From: Doryteuthis pealeii
Taxonomy: Eukaryota; Mollusca; Cephalopoda; Myopsida; Loliginidae
DNA: 64,000 nucleotides
Assembly: GCA_023376005.1 (NCBI GenBank)
Contig: CM042141.1
Coordinates: forward strand, 99,858,712-99,922,711
Direction of reading: 5' to 3'
In this document: positions 36,056 to 43,384 of the stretch, piece after piece
Layout: each line of letters opens with the position of its first letter
Numbering within the stretch: the stretch's first letter is position 1
The notes under the pieces: generated by a model
Database searches by the model: none
What the model saw: the letters and a program-made list of their open reading frames with translations, nothing else
Told to the model about the DNA's origin: nothing
Made by a program: the position numbers and the translations under genes

Positions 36056-38426
36056 AGTCAAAAAGTAATGCCATTTTGTTTAGGGCAGGTATAATTACCA
36101 ATACAGGAACATGTATCATACATCAAAATGAAGCTGGTCCTCTGTGGATAACATCCCTACTTCTCCACATAGATGTGTCAAAAGTTGCCATTTTGTTTAG
36201 GACAGTTATAATTACCCATCTAGTCCTCTGTGGATAACATCACTACTTCTCCACATAGTCACTATTTCTCTCAATAGCAATGTTCCACTTTGGAATGAGA
36301 ACATGTATCCCTGTCCCGTAAAATTCTGTTGACTGTTCTTTGAGCCACTTCTTCACGACAGATTTCACTTCCTCGTCACTGGAATAATGTGTGTCTCTCT
36401 TCAGCCCCCCATGAAAGAGACTTTTGAGAAGCAAACATTATTCCTTTGTTGGGTAATTTGATCTCCAATTTGATCTACGGTACAAAAATGGACTTTCACA
36501 AACATTTTAAACAAGCAAACATTGCAACTTAATTAAAATCTAAATGTTTTAAGAGTCAATATATTATTGTATTTAACAATCATTTTAAATATTATCTCAA
36601 TCTCAGACTCTGAGATAATATTTGACGTATTTGACCTATAGATGGGACCCCAACTGGTACTACCACTGTTCCCAGAGTTTCAGAACTGGGGCCTCACCAT
36701 TAGATGTAGTTTAGTGAAATTGTGGTAGTAATCTGATTTTGTAAAGCTCTACTATTTATTAGTTAGTTTGATCACCACTAGGTGTCTCTCGATCATGGCC
36801 TAATTCCACGCAAATATATACAATTATTAACTGAACTGATGGAAAGAAAAAAAAGGGTTATGAGATAGAATTATAATCCTTTTTTCTTTAGTTTTTTTTT
36901 TCTTTTCTTAAAAAATGATTTTTAAAAATCAGACTGAGCATAAGAGAAAATTTATTTTTAAAATGTTATTTATTTAAGTAAGTAGTATGTCAAAAATTAT
37001 TTGTCGTTAAACAAAAACAGATGTCCCCTTTTCATCAATTTCAATACCACGTATAAAATATTTCAAATCTTCAAAACATTAAGACTGCCAGTCTCCAAGA
37101 AGCAAACAAAAACCTTAATGAAATAAATTCTAGACTGGATCTTTTCAATCATTGTGGTCTCCAGATATTGTTTATTAAAACAATATTGAGGTAAAAATAA
37201 TTTAGGGGAAAAAATTGAATTTTTATTTTTTCATTGGAGAGACAGAAAAAAGAAAGAAAGAAAGAAAAACCAAAAAGTCAGCAATTAACTCGTTACACGT
37301 CAGTTTTAGATTTGAGAAATCCGGAAAAGAATTGTATCACTATCAACCCTTATTATTATTTTTTCTAAAGTCAGATTTAATAAAATAAATATAAAAGCTA
37401 AATAAATAAAAAATAATCCAAATGCTGATTTTCTAGGCGAGCAGACAGCCTCATCCCACTTTAAACCCCGATTTTAGCCTTGAATTAAAACAAAAACAAC
37501 AACAAAACATTGAGAGATGTAAATAACGAATGAAATAATAATATCAGCTTTTTTTTCTTCAATAATATAGAAAACTATAAACCCAAGATCAAAGAGAAAA
37601 ATAATTCTCAAAAAACATTACTTCCGGAGCGAGTTCGATCCTTACTGAATTCTATACACTTGTGGCGTCGTGTAAAATTAAATTAAACTTCGTAAATGTT
37701 GAAATAAAAGGTAAATAAATAACATGTAAAAATAAACAAACAAAATATTCTTTTTCGATTTCTCTTTTATGAAACCTCTACCCATAGCTAAAAAAAAATT
37801 TTTTAAAAAAGAAAAGAAAAATCGTCCCTAGATCTAAAAAGTAGAATATCAAAAAATTGTGCAAGAGCGATAGTATTTTTTAAATTTTTTTATGTAAAGA
37901 TATATCAGTGTCATTTAAAAAAAAATTAAATGGGGTTTTAAAATAATTACTAACTTATTTATTCGTTACAAATATTGACACGAAAATTTAGCTTGTAAAA
38001 AATAAAAGAACGAATTCATTTCACTAAAAATGTTTACACAGAAAATAATAAAAATAAAAAGCCTTAAAAATAAAAATAACCCCAAACTACGAAATATATC
38101 TATATTTCCCAATTTTAATCTAAATAATTAAAAATATAAAAATTTTAATAATAAATCCCGAATTTCTGTTTCTTAAAGTTTGTTTTCCAATTTTTATATT
38201 CAATCAATTTTATTTTCAATTTAAACGAAAAATATTTAAAAAAACGTAAACATTAAAAATAAAAACAGAAGTGAGAATGTGTTTGTTGTTACCTGTACAT
38301 GTGTAGATCTGATTCGGTAAGCTTTCTTACGTGACACCTGTATCCAGGTGTGATGAATAGAAAAACGAAGACAATTGTAAAGAAATAAACATATCGCCTC
38401 ACTTGTGGGCAACCTTCGTTCATCAT
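19098..38426 (-). CDS. EDEM2: EDEM2, ER degradation-enhancing alpha-mannosidase-like protein 2 (gene-level, 10 coding exons)
   Basis: Coding exons, 5' to 3' on the - strand: 38426-38293, 32691-32581, 30339-30194, 27648-27523, 26436-26225, 24769-24628, 23849-23725, 22922-22778, 21898-21777, 19979-19098. They sum to 2145 bp (714 residues plus stop) and every GT-AG junction keeps phase. The protein is a GH47 family member that trims mannose from misfolded ER glycoproteins to commit them to ERAD. Visible features: signal peptide about residues 10-30; GH47 motifs SVFETNIR (E126), [11 protein letters not shown] (D267), REGYPLRPE (E381) and NTEGHP (T484). C74 and C417 sit exactly nine residues after the cysteines I recall as C65 and C408 of human EDEM2. 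The NTEGHP...HCC block and the C-terminal CPAQPF motif (C688, matching human C558, the TXNDC11 partner as I recall) single out EDEM2 from EDEM1 and EDEM3. The tail between residues 500 and 688 is about 120 residues longer than in human and rich in Ser, Glu and Lys. There is no KDEL-type signal, as in other EDEM2 proteins. Confidence 0.96.
20110..20145. repeat. (CT)n microsatellite in EDEM2 intron 9
   Basis: CTCTCT run ending in CACACA, about 130 bp upstream of exon 10. Confidence 0.9.
20354..20545. repeat. Long hairpin plus hammerhead-like motif (Penelope-type foldback remnant)
   Basis: Arms 20354-20405 and 20421-20473 are near-perfect reverse complements with a 15-nt loop. Immediately after comes AACC-CTGAAGA...AAAA-CTCGAG-TA-GGTT at 20509-20545, the same terminal motif as the 35271-35548 palindrome. 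It lies in EDEM2 intron 9. Confidence 0.65.
20670..20720. repeat. (AT)n microsatellite in EDEM2 intron 9
   Basis: Alternating TA run of about 45 bp. Confidence 0.95.
20960..21075 (+). repeat. Weak Repeat-P-like fragment
   Basis: CCACTTATGAGGACACAAAG and ATGTGGGCCC loosely resemble the Repeat-P start at 17675 and 35925. Twofold repetition of AACCAACAAGTCTGGT-like sequence is also seen. Confidence 0.35.
21777..21898 (-). CDS. EDEM2: EDEM2 exon 9
   Basis: Acceptor TTTCAG and donor GTAATT. Encodes [16 protein letters not shown] through TKTRCGYAT (residues 381-421). It includes the Glu completing LRPE and Cys417. Confidence 0.96.
22778..22922 (-). CDS. EDEM2: EDEM2 exon 8
   Basis: Acceptor TTTTTAG and donor GTAAGG. 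Encodes [32 protein letters not shown] and REGYPLRP (residues 333-380), a highly conserved GH47 block. Confidence 0.96.
23225..23262. repeat. (AT)n microsatellite in EDEM2 intron 7
   Basis: GTGTGT followed by alternating TA. The rest of this intron shows no recognised repeat family. Confidence 0.9.
23725..23849 (-). CDS. EDEM2: EDEM2 exon 7
   Basis: Acceptor TTTCTAG and donor GTGAAT. Encodes [19 protein letters not shown] and [18 protein letters not shown] (residues 291-332), matching the RFDDWYLW and YWPGLQ motifs of vertebrate EDEM2. Confidence 0.96.
24030..24560 (+). repeat. Repeat-M copy in EDEM2 intron 6
   Basis: Contains two near-tandem versions of the TGGTGATGAAGGGTGCTC/CATTCCC block, then GGTGCTAGGGCTTGATGTGA and TAGCCTAAGTAAGGGCCAAA landmarks. 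It abuts the EDEM2 exon 6 donor region. A small fragment (TATGGCATATCAACCTCGG) at 23962 is probably its displaced end. Confidence 0.75.
24628..24769 (-). CDS. EDEM2: EDEM2 exon 6
   Basis: Acceptor TTTCAG and donor GTAAGT. Encodes [20 protein letters not shown] then [17 protein letters not shown] (residues 244-290). Asp267 sits in the GVDSY catalytic motif. An alternative open frame in the same span is a shadow. Confidence 0.95.
24880..25085 (-). mobile_element. SINE-related composite (reverse) in EDEM2 intron 5
   Basis: Begins with a Repeat-M-like end (GGCATATCAACCTTTATGGG), continues with a SINE-A-like body (TTCATACCTTTCCCAAGGAT) and ends in a tRNA-like head complement (TTAACTACTATGCCACTAGG). 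A related fragment is at about 21965-22085, and a head-only piece is near 33795-33910. Confidence 0.55.
25090..25130. repeat. (AT)n microsatellite in EDEM2 intron 5
   Basis: Alternating TA run. Confidence 0.95.
25285..25572 (+). mobile_element. Two tandem partial SINE-A 3' regions
   Basis: GTAGGGCAGACTGGGTTCTT and GACCGACCAGGTTCTTTAGT start two successive copies of the SINE-A body. The second runs to the full tail CTTGTGTCACATCCTGCACA and GGTTGGGTAAATAC. Confidence 0.7.
25662..25900 (-). mobile_element. SINE-C copy (reverse) in EDEM2 intron 5
   Basis: Contains the complemented tail (GGTATTAGCCAGACAGTGAG), the CACCTACCATCAGCTCCTCA body and a degraded tRNA-like head. Confidence 0.8.
26225..26436 (-). 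CDS. EDEM2: EDEM2 exon 5
   Basis: Acceptor TTTTTTCAG and donor GTAACT. Encodes [36 protein letters not shown] and [15 protein letters not shown] (residues 173-243), with the GVGTFIVEF core of GH47. Confidence 0.96.
26468..26640 (+). repeat. Repeat-M 5' fragment in EDEM2 intron 4
   Basis: Carries ACGGCATGACAACCTTGTTG, the TTCTTGTCGGGTATTCAATT block and ACCCATAGATGGGA, then stops just before a mariner fragment. Confidence 0.75.
26663..27055 (+). pseudogene. Mariner-type transposase N-terminal fragment
   Basis: From the ATG at 26685 the frame reads [20 protein letters not shown] and [19 protein letters not shown], the helix-turn-helix of mariner/SETMAR-type transposases. After a stop, shifted frames give [15 protein letters not shown] and [20 protein letters not shown], the second DNA-binding helix. 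There is no catalytic domain. Dead copy in EDEM2 intron 4. Confidence 0.8.
27050..27345. repeat. About 29-bp minisatellite in EDEM2 intron 4
   Basis: Roughly ten imperfect tandem units of the form TTTGATTCCATTTNAAGAAATGTTCAAAA, with length variation in the A run. There are no unique spacers, so it is not a CRISPR. It follows directly after the mariner remnant. Confidence 0.9.
27523..27648 (-). CDS. EDEM2: EDEM2 exon 4
   Basis: Acceptor TCTTTCAG and donor GTAAGA. Encodes [34 protein letters not shown] and LLP (residues 131-172), close to vertebrate EDEM2. Confidence 0.96.
27800..27985 (-). repeat. Repeat-M fragment (reverse) in EDEM2 intron 3
   Basis: GCTAGAAGGTGGTGGCTG, CCCCTTTATCACCATTACTC and GTGGTAGTACCTGTTAGGGT landmarks. 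The matching far end of the family appears at 28785-28872, on the other side of a Foldback-F insertion. Confidence 0.75.
28130..28786. mobile_element. Foldback-F copy 1: long TIRs around a CTAT microsatellite core
   Basis: The left arm from about 28137 (TACTCTATGAGGAAGTTCG, GCTGTTCGGTGACGTATCAA, CCGCTAGAGCGGTGTTACTT) is repeated as its complement at about 28650-28775. The core is an imperfect (CTAT)n array, 28268-28480, with GTTGTGTTTAC interruptions. No transposase frame. It sits inside a Repeat-M copy in EDEM2 intron 3. Confidence 0.85.
28785..28872 (-). repeat. Repeat-M end fragment (reverse)
   Basis: TACCCATCAAGAATGAGTAA and TTGACATGCCATAAAATCCA, the complemented 5' end of the family and probable continuation of 27800-27985. 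Confidence 0.7.
29030..29190 (-). mobile_element. SINE-A partial copy (reverse)
   Basis: GTGACACAGCAGGTCATTTA, TTTCCTTCTCCTAGACTGGT and CTATTTATCCATAGCTGGAG match the family body; the tRNA-like head is replaced by an adjoining SINE-C. Confidence 0.75.
29178..29440 (+). mobile_element. SINE-C copy
   Basis: The truncated head TCAGTTGGTAGAGCATTCAC is followed by the CAACTGTGTGCATGAGTAGC body and a GATCTAGCGCTAGCAAAAAG block, ending near CAATAGGCCACAC. Confidence 0.8.
29534..29572. repeat. (AT)n microsatellite
   Basis: Two adjoining TA runs at the left edge of the 29569-30060 inverted repeat. Confidence 0.9.
29569..30060. repeat. Inverted repeat with paired hammerhead-like motifs (Penelope-type)
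   Basis: Arms 29569-29735 and 29905-30060 are diverged reverse complements. Their inner ends hold CTGATGA/GAAA motifs: 29691-29732 on the - strand and 29911-29950 on the + strand, each with stem II GCCT...AGGC and a palindromic TGTACA before TA. The loop holds a reverse tRNA-derived fragment (29750-29825, CTAACCATTACACCAGCTGG). Located in EDEM2 intron 3. Confidence 0.65.
30194..30339 (-). CDS. EDEM2: EDEM2 exon 3
   Basis: Acceptor TTTTCCTAG and donor GTAAGC. Encodes [35 protein letters not shown] and [10 protein letters not shown] (residues 82-130). It contains the N99-Y-T and N121-A-S sequons and the GH47 glutamate E126. Confidence 0.96.
30407..30690 (-). mobile_element. SINE-A, near-complete reverse copy in EDEM2 intron 2
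   Basis: Runs from the complemented tail (TATTTACCAGCCCCT, GATGTGACACAAGGTC) to the tRNA-like head complement (GGATTTGAACTCGG = box B; TTAACCATTACACCATGTG = box A). Confidence 0.85.
30812..31200 (-). mobile_element. SINE-B copy (reverse) split by a nested insertion
   Basis: 30812-30896 is the complemented tail and box B (TTTACCCAACCCATTCGCTA, CATCCAGCGAGGATTTGA). 31130-31200 is the head (GTAATGGATCTGCAAGTCTA, GCATTACACTATGATGGG). Between them, about 30897-31125, lies a foreign segment starting (TAA)n and containing TGCTCAGGTGCACCACAACT. Confidence 0.75.
32581..32691 (-). CDS. EDEM2: EDEM2 exon 2
   Basis: Acceptor CTATTGCAG and donor GTAAGT. Encodes [20 protein letters not shown] and [13 protein letters not shown] (residues 45-82). 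This is the invariant N-terminal GH47/EDEM block, including Cys74. Confidence 0.97.
32874..33268. repeat. GC-rich 339-bp segment bounded by 28-bp direct repeats
   Basis: TATTACTGTATATACTTGTG plus GATAGTTT occurs at 32874-32901 and 33241-33268, identical in both. The intervening 32902-33240 is far more GC-rich than its surroundings and holds a box-B-like GCGGGTTCGACTCTAGGTC. An open frame across it shows no family resemblance. Located in EDEM2 intron 1. Confidence 0.7.
33912..33940. repeat. (CTC)n trinucleotide repeat
   Basis: Nine or so CTC units in EDEM2 intron 1. Confidence 0.95.
34014..34300. repeat. Inverted repeat with CCGAAACATTGTGT ends (Penelope-type)
   Basis: Arms 34014-34098 and about 34220-34300 share CTGTCCTCATCTTTATTGT, GTTATTAACACAATGTTTCG and GTATCCTCCGG in opposite orientation. 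They match the family of the hairpin at 57548-57735. The CTGAAGA core is mutated in both arms. Confidence 0.6.
34555..35020 (-). mobile_element. SINE-A copy (reverse) split by a nested Repeat-P
   Basis: 34555-34600 and 34848-35020 are contiguous parts of one reverse SINE-A. Repeat-P (reverse) occupies about 34600-34847, and TACTATTT/CCC-like sequence is present on both sides of the insert. Confidence 0.7.
35271..35548. repeat. Near-perfect palindrome with two hammerhead-like motifs (Penelope-type)
   Basis: Two arms of about 135 bp meet at an AT-rich centre near 35404 with almost no loop. Each arm contains AACC/GACC-CTGAAGA-(CC..GG)-GAAA-CTCGAG-TA-GGTT: 35288-35324 on the - strand and 35491-35527 on the + strand. 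No ORF. Located in EDEM2 intron 1. Confidence 0.75.
35888..36054 (+). repeat. (AT)n tracts flanking a Repeat-P fragment
   Basis: TA runs at 35890-35916 and 36007-36052. Between them is the start of Repeat-P (CATACCCCACATGTATGGGC, CCACAAGCCGAAGCTCATGG). Confidence 0.8.
36055..36434 (-). pseudogene. Mariner transposase C-terminal fragment
   Basis: The reverse-strand frame reads [39 protein letters not shown] and DYVEK, the C-terminus of a mariner transposase. The sequence beyond is degraded and includes a direct duplication of GCCATTTTGTTTAGGRCAG. GAGTCAAAAAGTAATGCC at 36057 looks like the element's terminal repeat. Located in EDEM2 intron 1. Confidence 0.85.
36720..38240. other. Promoter-proximal part of EDEM2 intron 1, repeat-poor
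   Basis: AT-rich unique-looking sequence without any of the SINE, LINE or MITE families, unlike the rest of the intron. A short Repeat-M scrap lies just before it at 36635-36715. Confidence 0.45.
38293..38426 (-). CDS. EDEM2: EDEM2 exon 1 (start codon and signal peptide)
   Basis: Two consecutive ATGs at 38426 and 38423 begin the frame; I chose the first. The product starts with a short polar stretch and the hydrophobic core [16 protein letters not shown], a signal peptide, then [15 protein letters not shown] leading into exon 2. Donor GTAACA; two bases of the Arg codon carry over, in phase with exon 2. A different open frame over the same bases is a shadow. Confidence 0.85.
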
Positions 38427-39380
38427 CCGACGGAAAAAAAATGTGTTGAGAATTTTTGTTAATTAGTTTCTTTCGTGCCACACCGGCTGCCCTAAACGAC
38501 ACGAAGACCAATATTTCACAGTAAGGGCTTCAGATGAATCAGACCTTTTCATTTTCGTTTTAATTTTTTCTGTGTTTTTATTTGATATTGAAACATTTTA
38601 ATTGTACGAACACAATATCTCACAATTTTTTTTTTTTGGGGGGGGGGGCGAAAAAAAAAAAAAACGACAAAAAAAAATTGATAACGTCTGTAATGAGCTG
38701 GAAAATTAGTATTGTTGATTTAATGTTCAAAGATTTTTTTCAAACTGAATCAGGGATTAGCGTTTACCATTGTGAATATGTTTATCATGCAGTACCTAAG
38801 TCAAGTATATCTTACAACTGCTGACTGAGTTACCTGATAGGAGAGTGTCTGTTCATACATATACAGTAAGTTCTTTAGATTTGAATATTTGCTAAATAAA
38901 AAGTCTGAGTTGGTAGCTAAATACCACCATGAAAATAAATATTTACTCTGTAGTTTGGTGCTTAATTGAGTGATGTGACTTAGTATGTCAACCATATAAT
39001 AGTCACATCAGACTTATTATGTCAATCCAGGACAGGTGCCAATGTCTCGTGCCCCCCACCCCGAATCTATGATATGCCCCACACGAAACTATAATATGAT
39101 TTTTTTTCAAACTATCTCATGGATTACCGTTTACCATAGGGATTATGTTTATCATACAGTTAACAAGTTCAGTCAGTAATATCTCATTGTGAACTGGGGG
39201 GAGGGGCAGTGTCTTCTCAATCTCATGAATGTACACAGTAAGTTCTCTACTGATTGGTTGCCAAGTTAGATCATTTGCATACACCCAGTACTTGTGATAT
39301 TGAATTTATATAATTTAATTTATGTAACAATTTCATTAAATGGTTGTGAATGCTACATGTAGTGGAAGTATGTGGTGTAT
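38427..39380. other. 5' flank of EDEM2, no gene seen
   Basis: Presumed promoter region on the - strand. It holds a T8-G11 homopolymer junction at about 38628-38648 and two related blocks (near 38735-38790 and 39110-39165, sharing GGATTA-CGTTTACCAT and ATGTTTATCATRCAGT) that indicate a local duplication of about 375 bp spacing. Confidence 0.45.
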
Positions 39381-39384
39381 TGAT

Positions 39385-39555
39385 TACTGTTGTAGGAAAT
39401 GGACATGGTAAGACTAGTTAAAATCCTGGGTGTTTGCATTTTACATAGTGCTAATACACTTGGGAAAGGTATGAATCCAACTATTCTCCCTCCAGCTAAG
39501 GATAGATAGTAGGGCACACTGGGCTCTTTAACCATTGTCACAGCATCTGACATAT
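39385..39555 (+). mobile_element. SINE-A partial copy
   Basis: GTTAAAATCCTGGGTGTTTG, CACTTGGGAAAGGTATGAAT and GGGCACACTGGGCTCTTTAA follow the family body; the tail is missing. Confidence 0.75.
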
Positions 39556-40496
39556 ATTAGTTTATCTTCTAACCAATTTTTTTAAAAGTGTATCTCATTT
39601 GTAGTGAGCGGTGAAAATGTATTCCATCCCCACAACAATGTTTTAAATGACAAGCAATGAAAAGCACGGAAGCCAGACAAAAATGGAGGAACAACAAACA
39701 TGTGGTATATAGTTTACAAACAACAAAAGAAATTTATTCTGGATCTTGGTTGGCAGAAGGTTGGATCGTCTGCAGGTCGGATCGAATGGCTGGGTCGTGG
39801 TCAGCAGGAGACTAGATAAACTAGGAAAGGTGTTAATAACTTACATTCCTTATCTCGTTTGTCGGAATACCGTTGGGTCAAAATCCCCAAAATTTGAGCT
39901 TCCAACTCCAAAATTTGGTAGAGTTATGTCGAATTTTAGCTCTCCAAATTTGGTGGGGTTGCGAAAAATGGTGACTTTTTGTAATCTATTTTTGTAATCA
40001 AGTCATTTAGATAAGCAAAGGATTCAGCATGCAGCATGAATACATACTCCACTTGGACAATTAATACTTTTCTCGTCTTTTAAACAATGGTGTCTGTAAA
40101 AAATACATTGCATATTTTTCAACATCTCCTTGTGTACCAATCATGTCTTGATTTTTGTCATTGACGGGAGACGAAGTTATCTTCTTGGCTGCTGCTGGGA
40201 TCTCTGTCTGTCGACTCGAATCCTTTGGCCTTTATATCGATAAATACGCCTACACATCTTTATCTTTTGATCTGCTCTTTACATCTGCTAAATATGCCTA
40301 CGCATTTTTATCTTTTGATCTGATAAAAGACAACTTCCTTTATTTTATATTTTTCTTTTATCTATTTCTTGACTGGAAGAGAAGTGTTCCGTTTTCCTTT
40401 TTTTTTTTTTTTTTTATCTATTTCTTCATCTTTCTGTTTTGTCTTTTGATCAGAAAGTTCATCTTCCGTTGCATGAATATGCAACATACCTTTTTG

Positions 40497-40690
40497 TGTG
40501 CACTAGACCAGGGAGATTGTTTTGCTGAGCTGGAACACCACACCTATCATCAGCTCCCAGATACTTTATGGCACAAATCAGATTACCCAAGCTGTGCTAC
40601 TCATGCGCTGAGTTGATGGGGATTGGTATTGAACCTTGCAACTCCTAGGCATATGCTCTACCGACTGAGCTAAATCAGCCCATTATTATT
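40497..40690 (-). mobile_element. SINE-C copy (reverse)
   Basis: Starts at GCACTAGACCAGGGAGATTG and ends at the tRNA-like head complement ATGCTCTACCGACTGAGCTA near 40672. Confidence 0.8.
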
Positions 40691-40698
40691 ATTATTTC

Positions 40699-40735
<37 letters not shown>

Positions 40736-41630
40736 GTTGTGCTAGCAGCATGGATATCCATGACAATCTCTTGCCAACCGTCCCTATCATTCATCATCCT
40801 CAGAAGGTCCTTTGTGCAGCATCCAATATCCACGCAGAGCTGTCTATGTAGATCTTTGCTGGATGGCCCGCACTGATGTGTCCATGTAATTATAAATTAT
40901 ATTATGAATATTCGTTATGAATCGAATTTCATAGTGTGATCTGTCTATGTAGGTCTTTGCTGGATGGCCCACAATGGTGTGTCCATGTGCTGGTTTCCAT
41001 AAGAGGACATTGCTTATAAGTTTGTCCTTGCTTCTCCAGCAGTGTCCAGCATGTCAACTCACTCGGATGGTTTGTGTGATAGGAGGCAAGTGGCTGTACA
41101 GATGCTTCCTTATGGGGTATTGTTTCCACGATTTGTTTAAGATTGCATGCAGCATTCTTGTGCAGCTCCCATCTCGCTTATTCTCTAGACACTTCATTTG
41201 GGTCCAAGTGGTGCAACCATACAGTAGCACTGATACACCTACAGCTTGGAAGTATTCTTGCTTTAACTTGTCAATGAGATCAGATTTCCATATGACTAAT
41301 AATCTGTTTATAGCAGACCTGGCCTTCCCTGTGAGTGCATTATCATCGCTTTCTGTCGATGAGATATTACTACCTAGGTAAATGAATTGTTCCATTGGCT
41401 TTAGTAATTTAATGTTGAGTATAGAGATATCTTCCTCCTTTTTAAAACACATGAACTCAGTTTTATTAGAGTTCACATAGAAGCCAAAGTTCCCTGCTGC
41501 CTTCTCCAGGCTATGTAGCAGTAGCAAGGATTCGGCTTGTGTAGGTGTATTTGCAAGAAGTGCTAGATCATCTGCGTAGTCTGCATCCGTAATAGTCTCT
41601 GTGGGGTATCACCTGCTTCTTACCTTTTTT
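40687..41630 (-). pseudogene. LINE-W fragment with RT catalytic box and 3' simple-repeat tail
   Basis: On the reverse strand: a frame containing DADYADDLALLANTPTQAES (YADD encoded at 41567-41578), then GFYVNSNKTEFMCF, FIYLGSNISSTES, IWKSDLIDKLKQEYFQAVG, VSVLLYGCTTWTQ and LNKSWKQYPIRKHLYSHLPP, typical of the RT-to-C-terminus region of RTE/CR1-like non-LTR elements. The copy ends downstream in a (GAT)n tail (complement at 40698-40735). A frameshift precedes the last third and sequence near 40930-40985 duplicates 40845-40895. Clade not assigned. Confidence 0.85.
40698..40735. repeat. (ATC)n repeat, 3' tail of LINE-W
   Basis: About twelve CAT/ATC units directly abutting the 3' end of the reverse-oriented LINE copy. 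Confidence 0.95.
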
Positions 41631-41827
41631 AATGTGAGGGCTATTTCTTTATGTGGAATCTAATGATTTTTTTAAGTACATAGTCTAGGCATATTATAAA
41701 TATTATTATTTCTATTGGAACATTATTCAATCAAAAATGAATATCAGAAAGTATTACAGTATTGCTCCAAATTAAGTAAACTCCTACTAATTCTCAAATA
41801 AAAATGTAATTTTCTTCTAAAATAAAG

Positions 41828-42305
41828 GTAATTTATGAGGAAGTGCGTCCCGGTATCCTGCCTCAAAATTGCTACCCGGTGACTATTAAAATAACGACCC
41901 AGCTCAGTCTATTCAAAACTATCTATCTATCTATCTATCTCAATTTGTTCATATTTATCTATATTACTTTAAATACTAAGATTTTTTTTATTCATGTTTG
42001 TTTAAAAAAAATGTCTTGTTTTTAGTTTAAATAAACAAGAATTACGACAAAAAAAGAAGTGACCCAAATACATTTACTTGTCGAAAATATCTATCTCCAT
42101 TTGTTCATATCTATCTATATTATTTTGTTTGTTTATCTATCTATCTCAGTCTATTCCAAACTATATATCCATCTTCATATCTAAACAAGAATTACGAATA
42201 ATTACGATAAATAAACAAGAATTACGACGAGTTGGGGTTGTTATTTTGATAGTCACCGGGTAGCGGTTTTTGAGGCAGGAGACTGGGACACACTTCCTCA
42301 TAAAT
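41828..42305. mobile_element. Foldback-F copy 2
   Basis: The arm TTTATGAGGAAGTGCGTCCC...CTGCCTCAAAATTGCTAC (from 41833) is complemented at about 42215-42303 (GGGTAGCGGTTTTTGAGGC, CACTTCCTCATAAA). The interior has (CTAT)n tracts and repeated AACAAGAATTACGA units. Same family as 28130-28786. Confidence 0.85.
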
Positions 42306-42479
42306 TACCAAAATAAAGATAAGAGAATTTTATTATTTCTTGTAAAACATTATATAACGAAGTTGATATTATTAGGCATTATTTATTACCAAACTCTACA
42401 GCATTAAAATTCTGTGAACAAAAATATGAATATGTTGCAATCCCAAAAATAAGAACATCACTTACACATATTCATGTGT

Positions 42480-42775
42480 GGAGGTGCTGGTAGTGTAATG
42501 GTTATCATCACAAGAAATGAAATCAGCGACCTGAGTTCAAATCCTGGATGAGGTTGTTTGCATTTTACATAGCGCTAATACCCTTGGCAAAGATATAAAT
42601 CAAACTAATTTTCCTCCACCTATCAGTAAATAGCAGGGCAGACTGGGCTCTTTAACCTTGGTATGGAAGCTAGTCTATGAGAAGGATAACTGAATTCAGA
42701 CCTGTTAAACTCTACTTAAAAAACTGATCTTGTGTCACATCCTGTTTGGGAGGAAGGGTTGGGTAAATACATATT
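42480..42775 (+). mobile_element. SINE-A, best full-length copy
   Basis: Box A-like TAGTGTAATGG and box B-like GAGTTCAAATCC define a tRNA-derived pol III promoter. The body runs through CTAATACCCTTGGCAAAG and GGGCAGACTGGGCTCTTTAA to the tail CTTGTGTCACATCCTG and GGTTGGGTAAATAC. No poly(A). Confidence 0.88.
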
Positions 42776-42884
42776 CATGCAATTTTATTTTTAGTTACAG
42801 AGTTTCAATGTGGTAATAATAATACCTAATAATATCCGTTTTTTGATTGTCTAACTAGAAATGATAAAATATACATATCCTTCA

Positions 42885-42997
42885 TAAATGGTTAGCAAGC
42901 TAGTCTCGCAGATCCATTTGATTTTTGCTGGATTCCCCATACTTACAACCTTGTGTCACATCCTACCCATTATGGATGGGTTGGGTAAATACCTACC
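42885..42997 (+). mobile_element. SINE-B copy
   Basis: GGTTAGCAAGCTAGTCTCGC head fragment, TTGCTGGATTCCCCATACTT, then the tail CTTGTGTCACATCCTACCCA and GGGTTGGGTAAATACC shared with SINE-A. Confidence 0.8.
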
Positions 42998-43059
42998 ATA
43001 ACATTCATAAATAAGTACACCCCCTATCAATTTTCTTCTAAACTAAAGGTAAGTAAAAG

Positions 43060-43308
43060 TAAGTAAAGTCATCGGGGTGGCCTAAAGCTGGTATCAGCTA
43101 GACAACGAGGGCGTCTATCTTCCTATCTCTAGACCAAGGAGATTGTCTTGACGTCTGAGGCGGAGTGCCACACCTACCATCAGCTCCTCACTTTACTGTA
43201 CAGATCCCTATGCTGCTCATACACTGAGTTGGCGAGTGCCGGTATCGAACACGGAACCTTGTGGTTCCTAGTTGGACGCTCTACTGACTGAGCTAAACTG
43301 GCCCAAAA
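43060..43308 (-). mobile_element. SINE-C copy (reverse), well preserved
   Basis: Complemented tail AGTCATCGGGGTGGCCTAAA to complemented head CTACTGACTGAGCTAAACTG. The tRNA-like box B reads GTGTTCGATACC on the sense strand. Confidence 0.88.
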
Positions 43309-43384
43309 CATGATTTTACTATTTCTAATGGAGCCTCATACAATCAAGTTTCAATAATGTAGAATTTGGTAATAGATAATAAAT

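Noticed and set aside
41054..41527. Functional 157-codon gene on the - strand
   Set aside because: It is the C-terminal RT part of a broken LINE, with the YADD region in the same frame upstream and frameshifts downstream.
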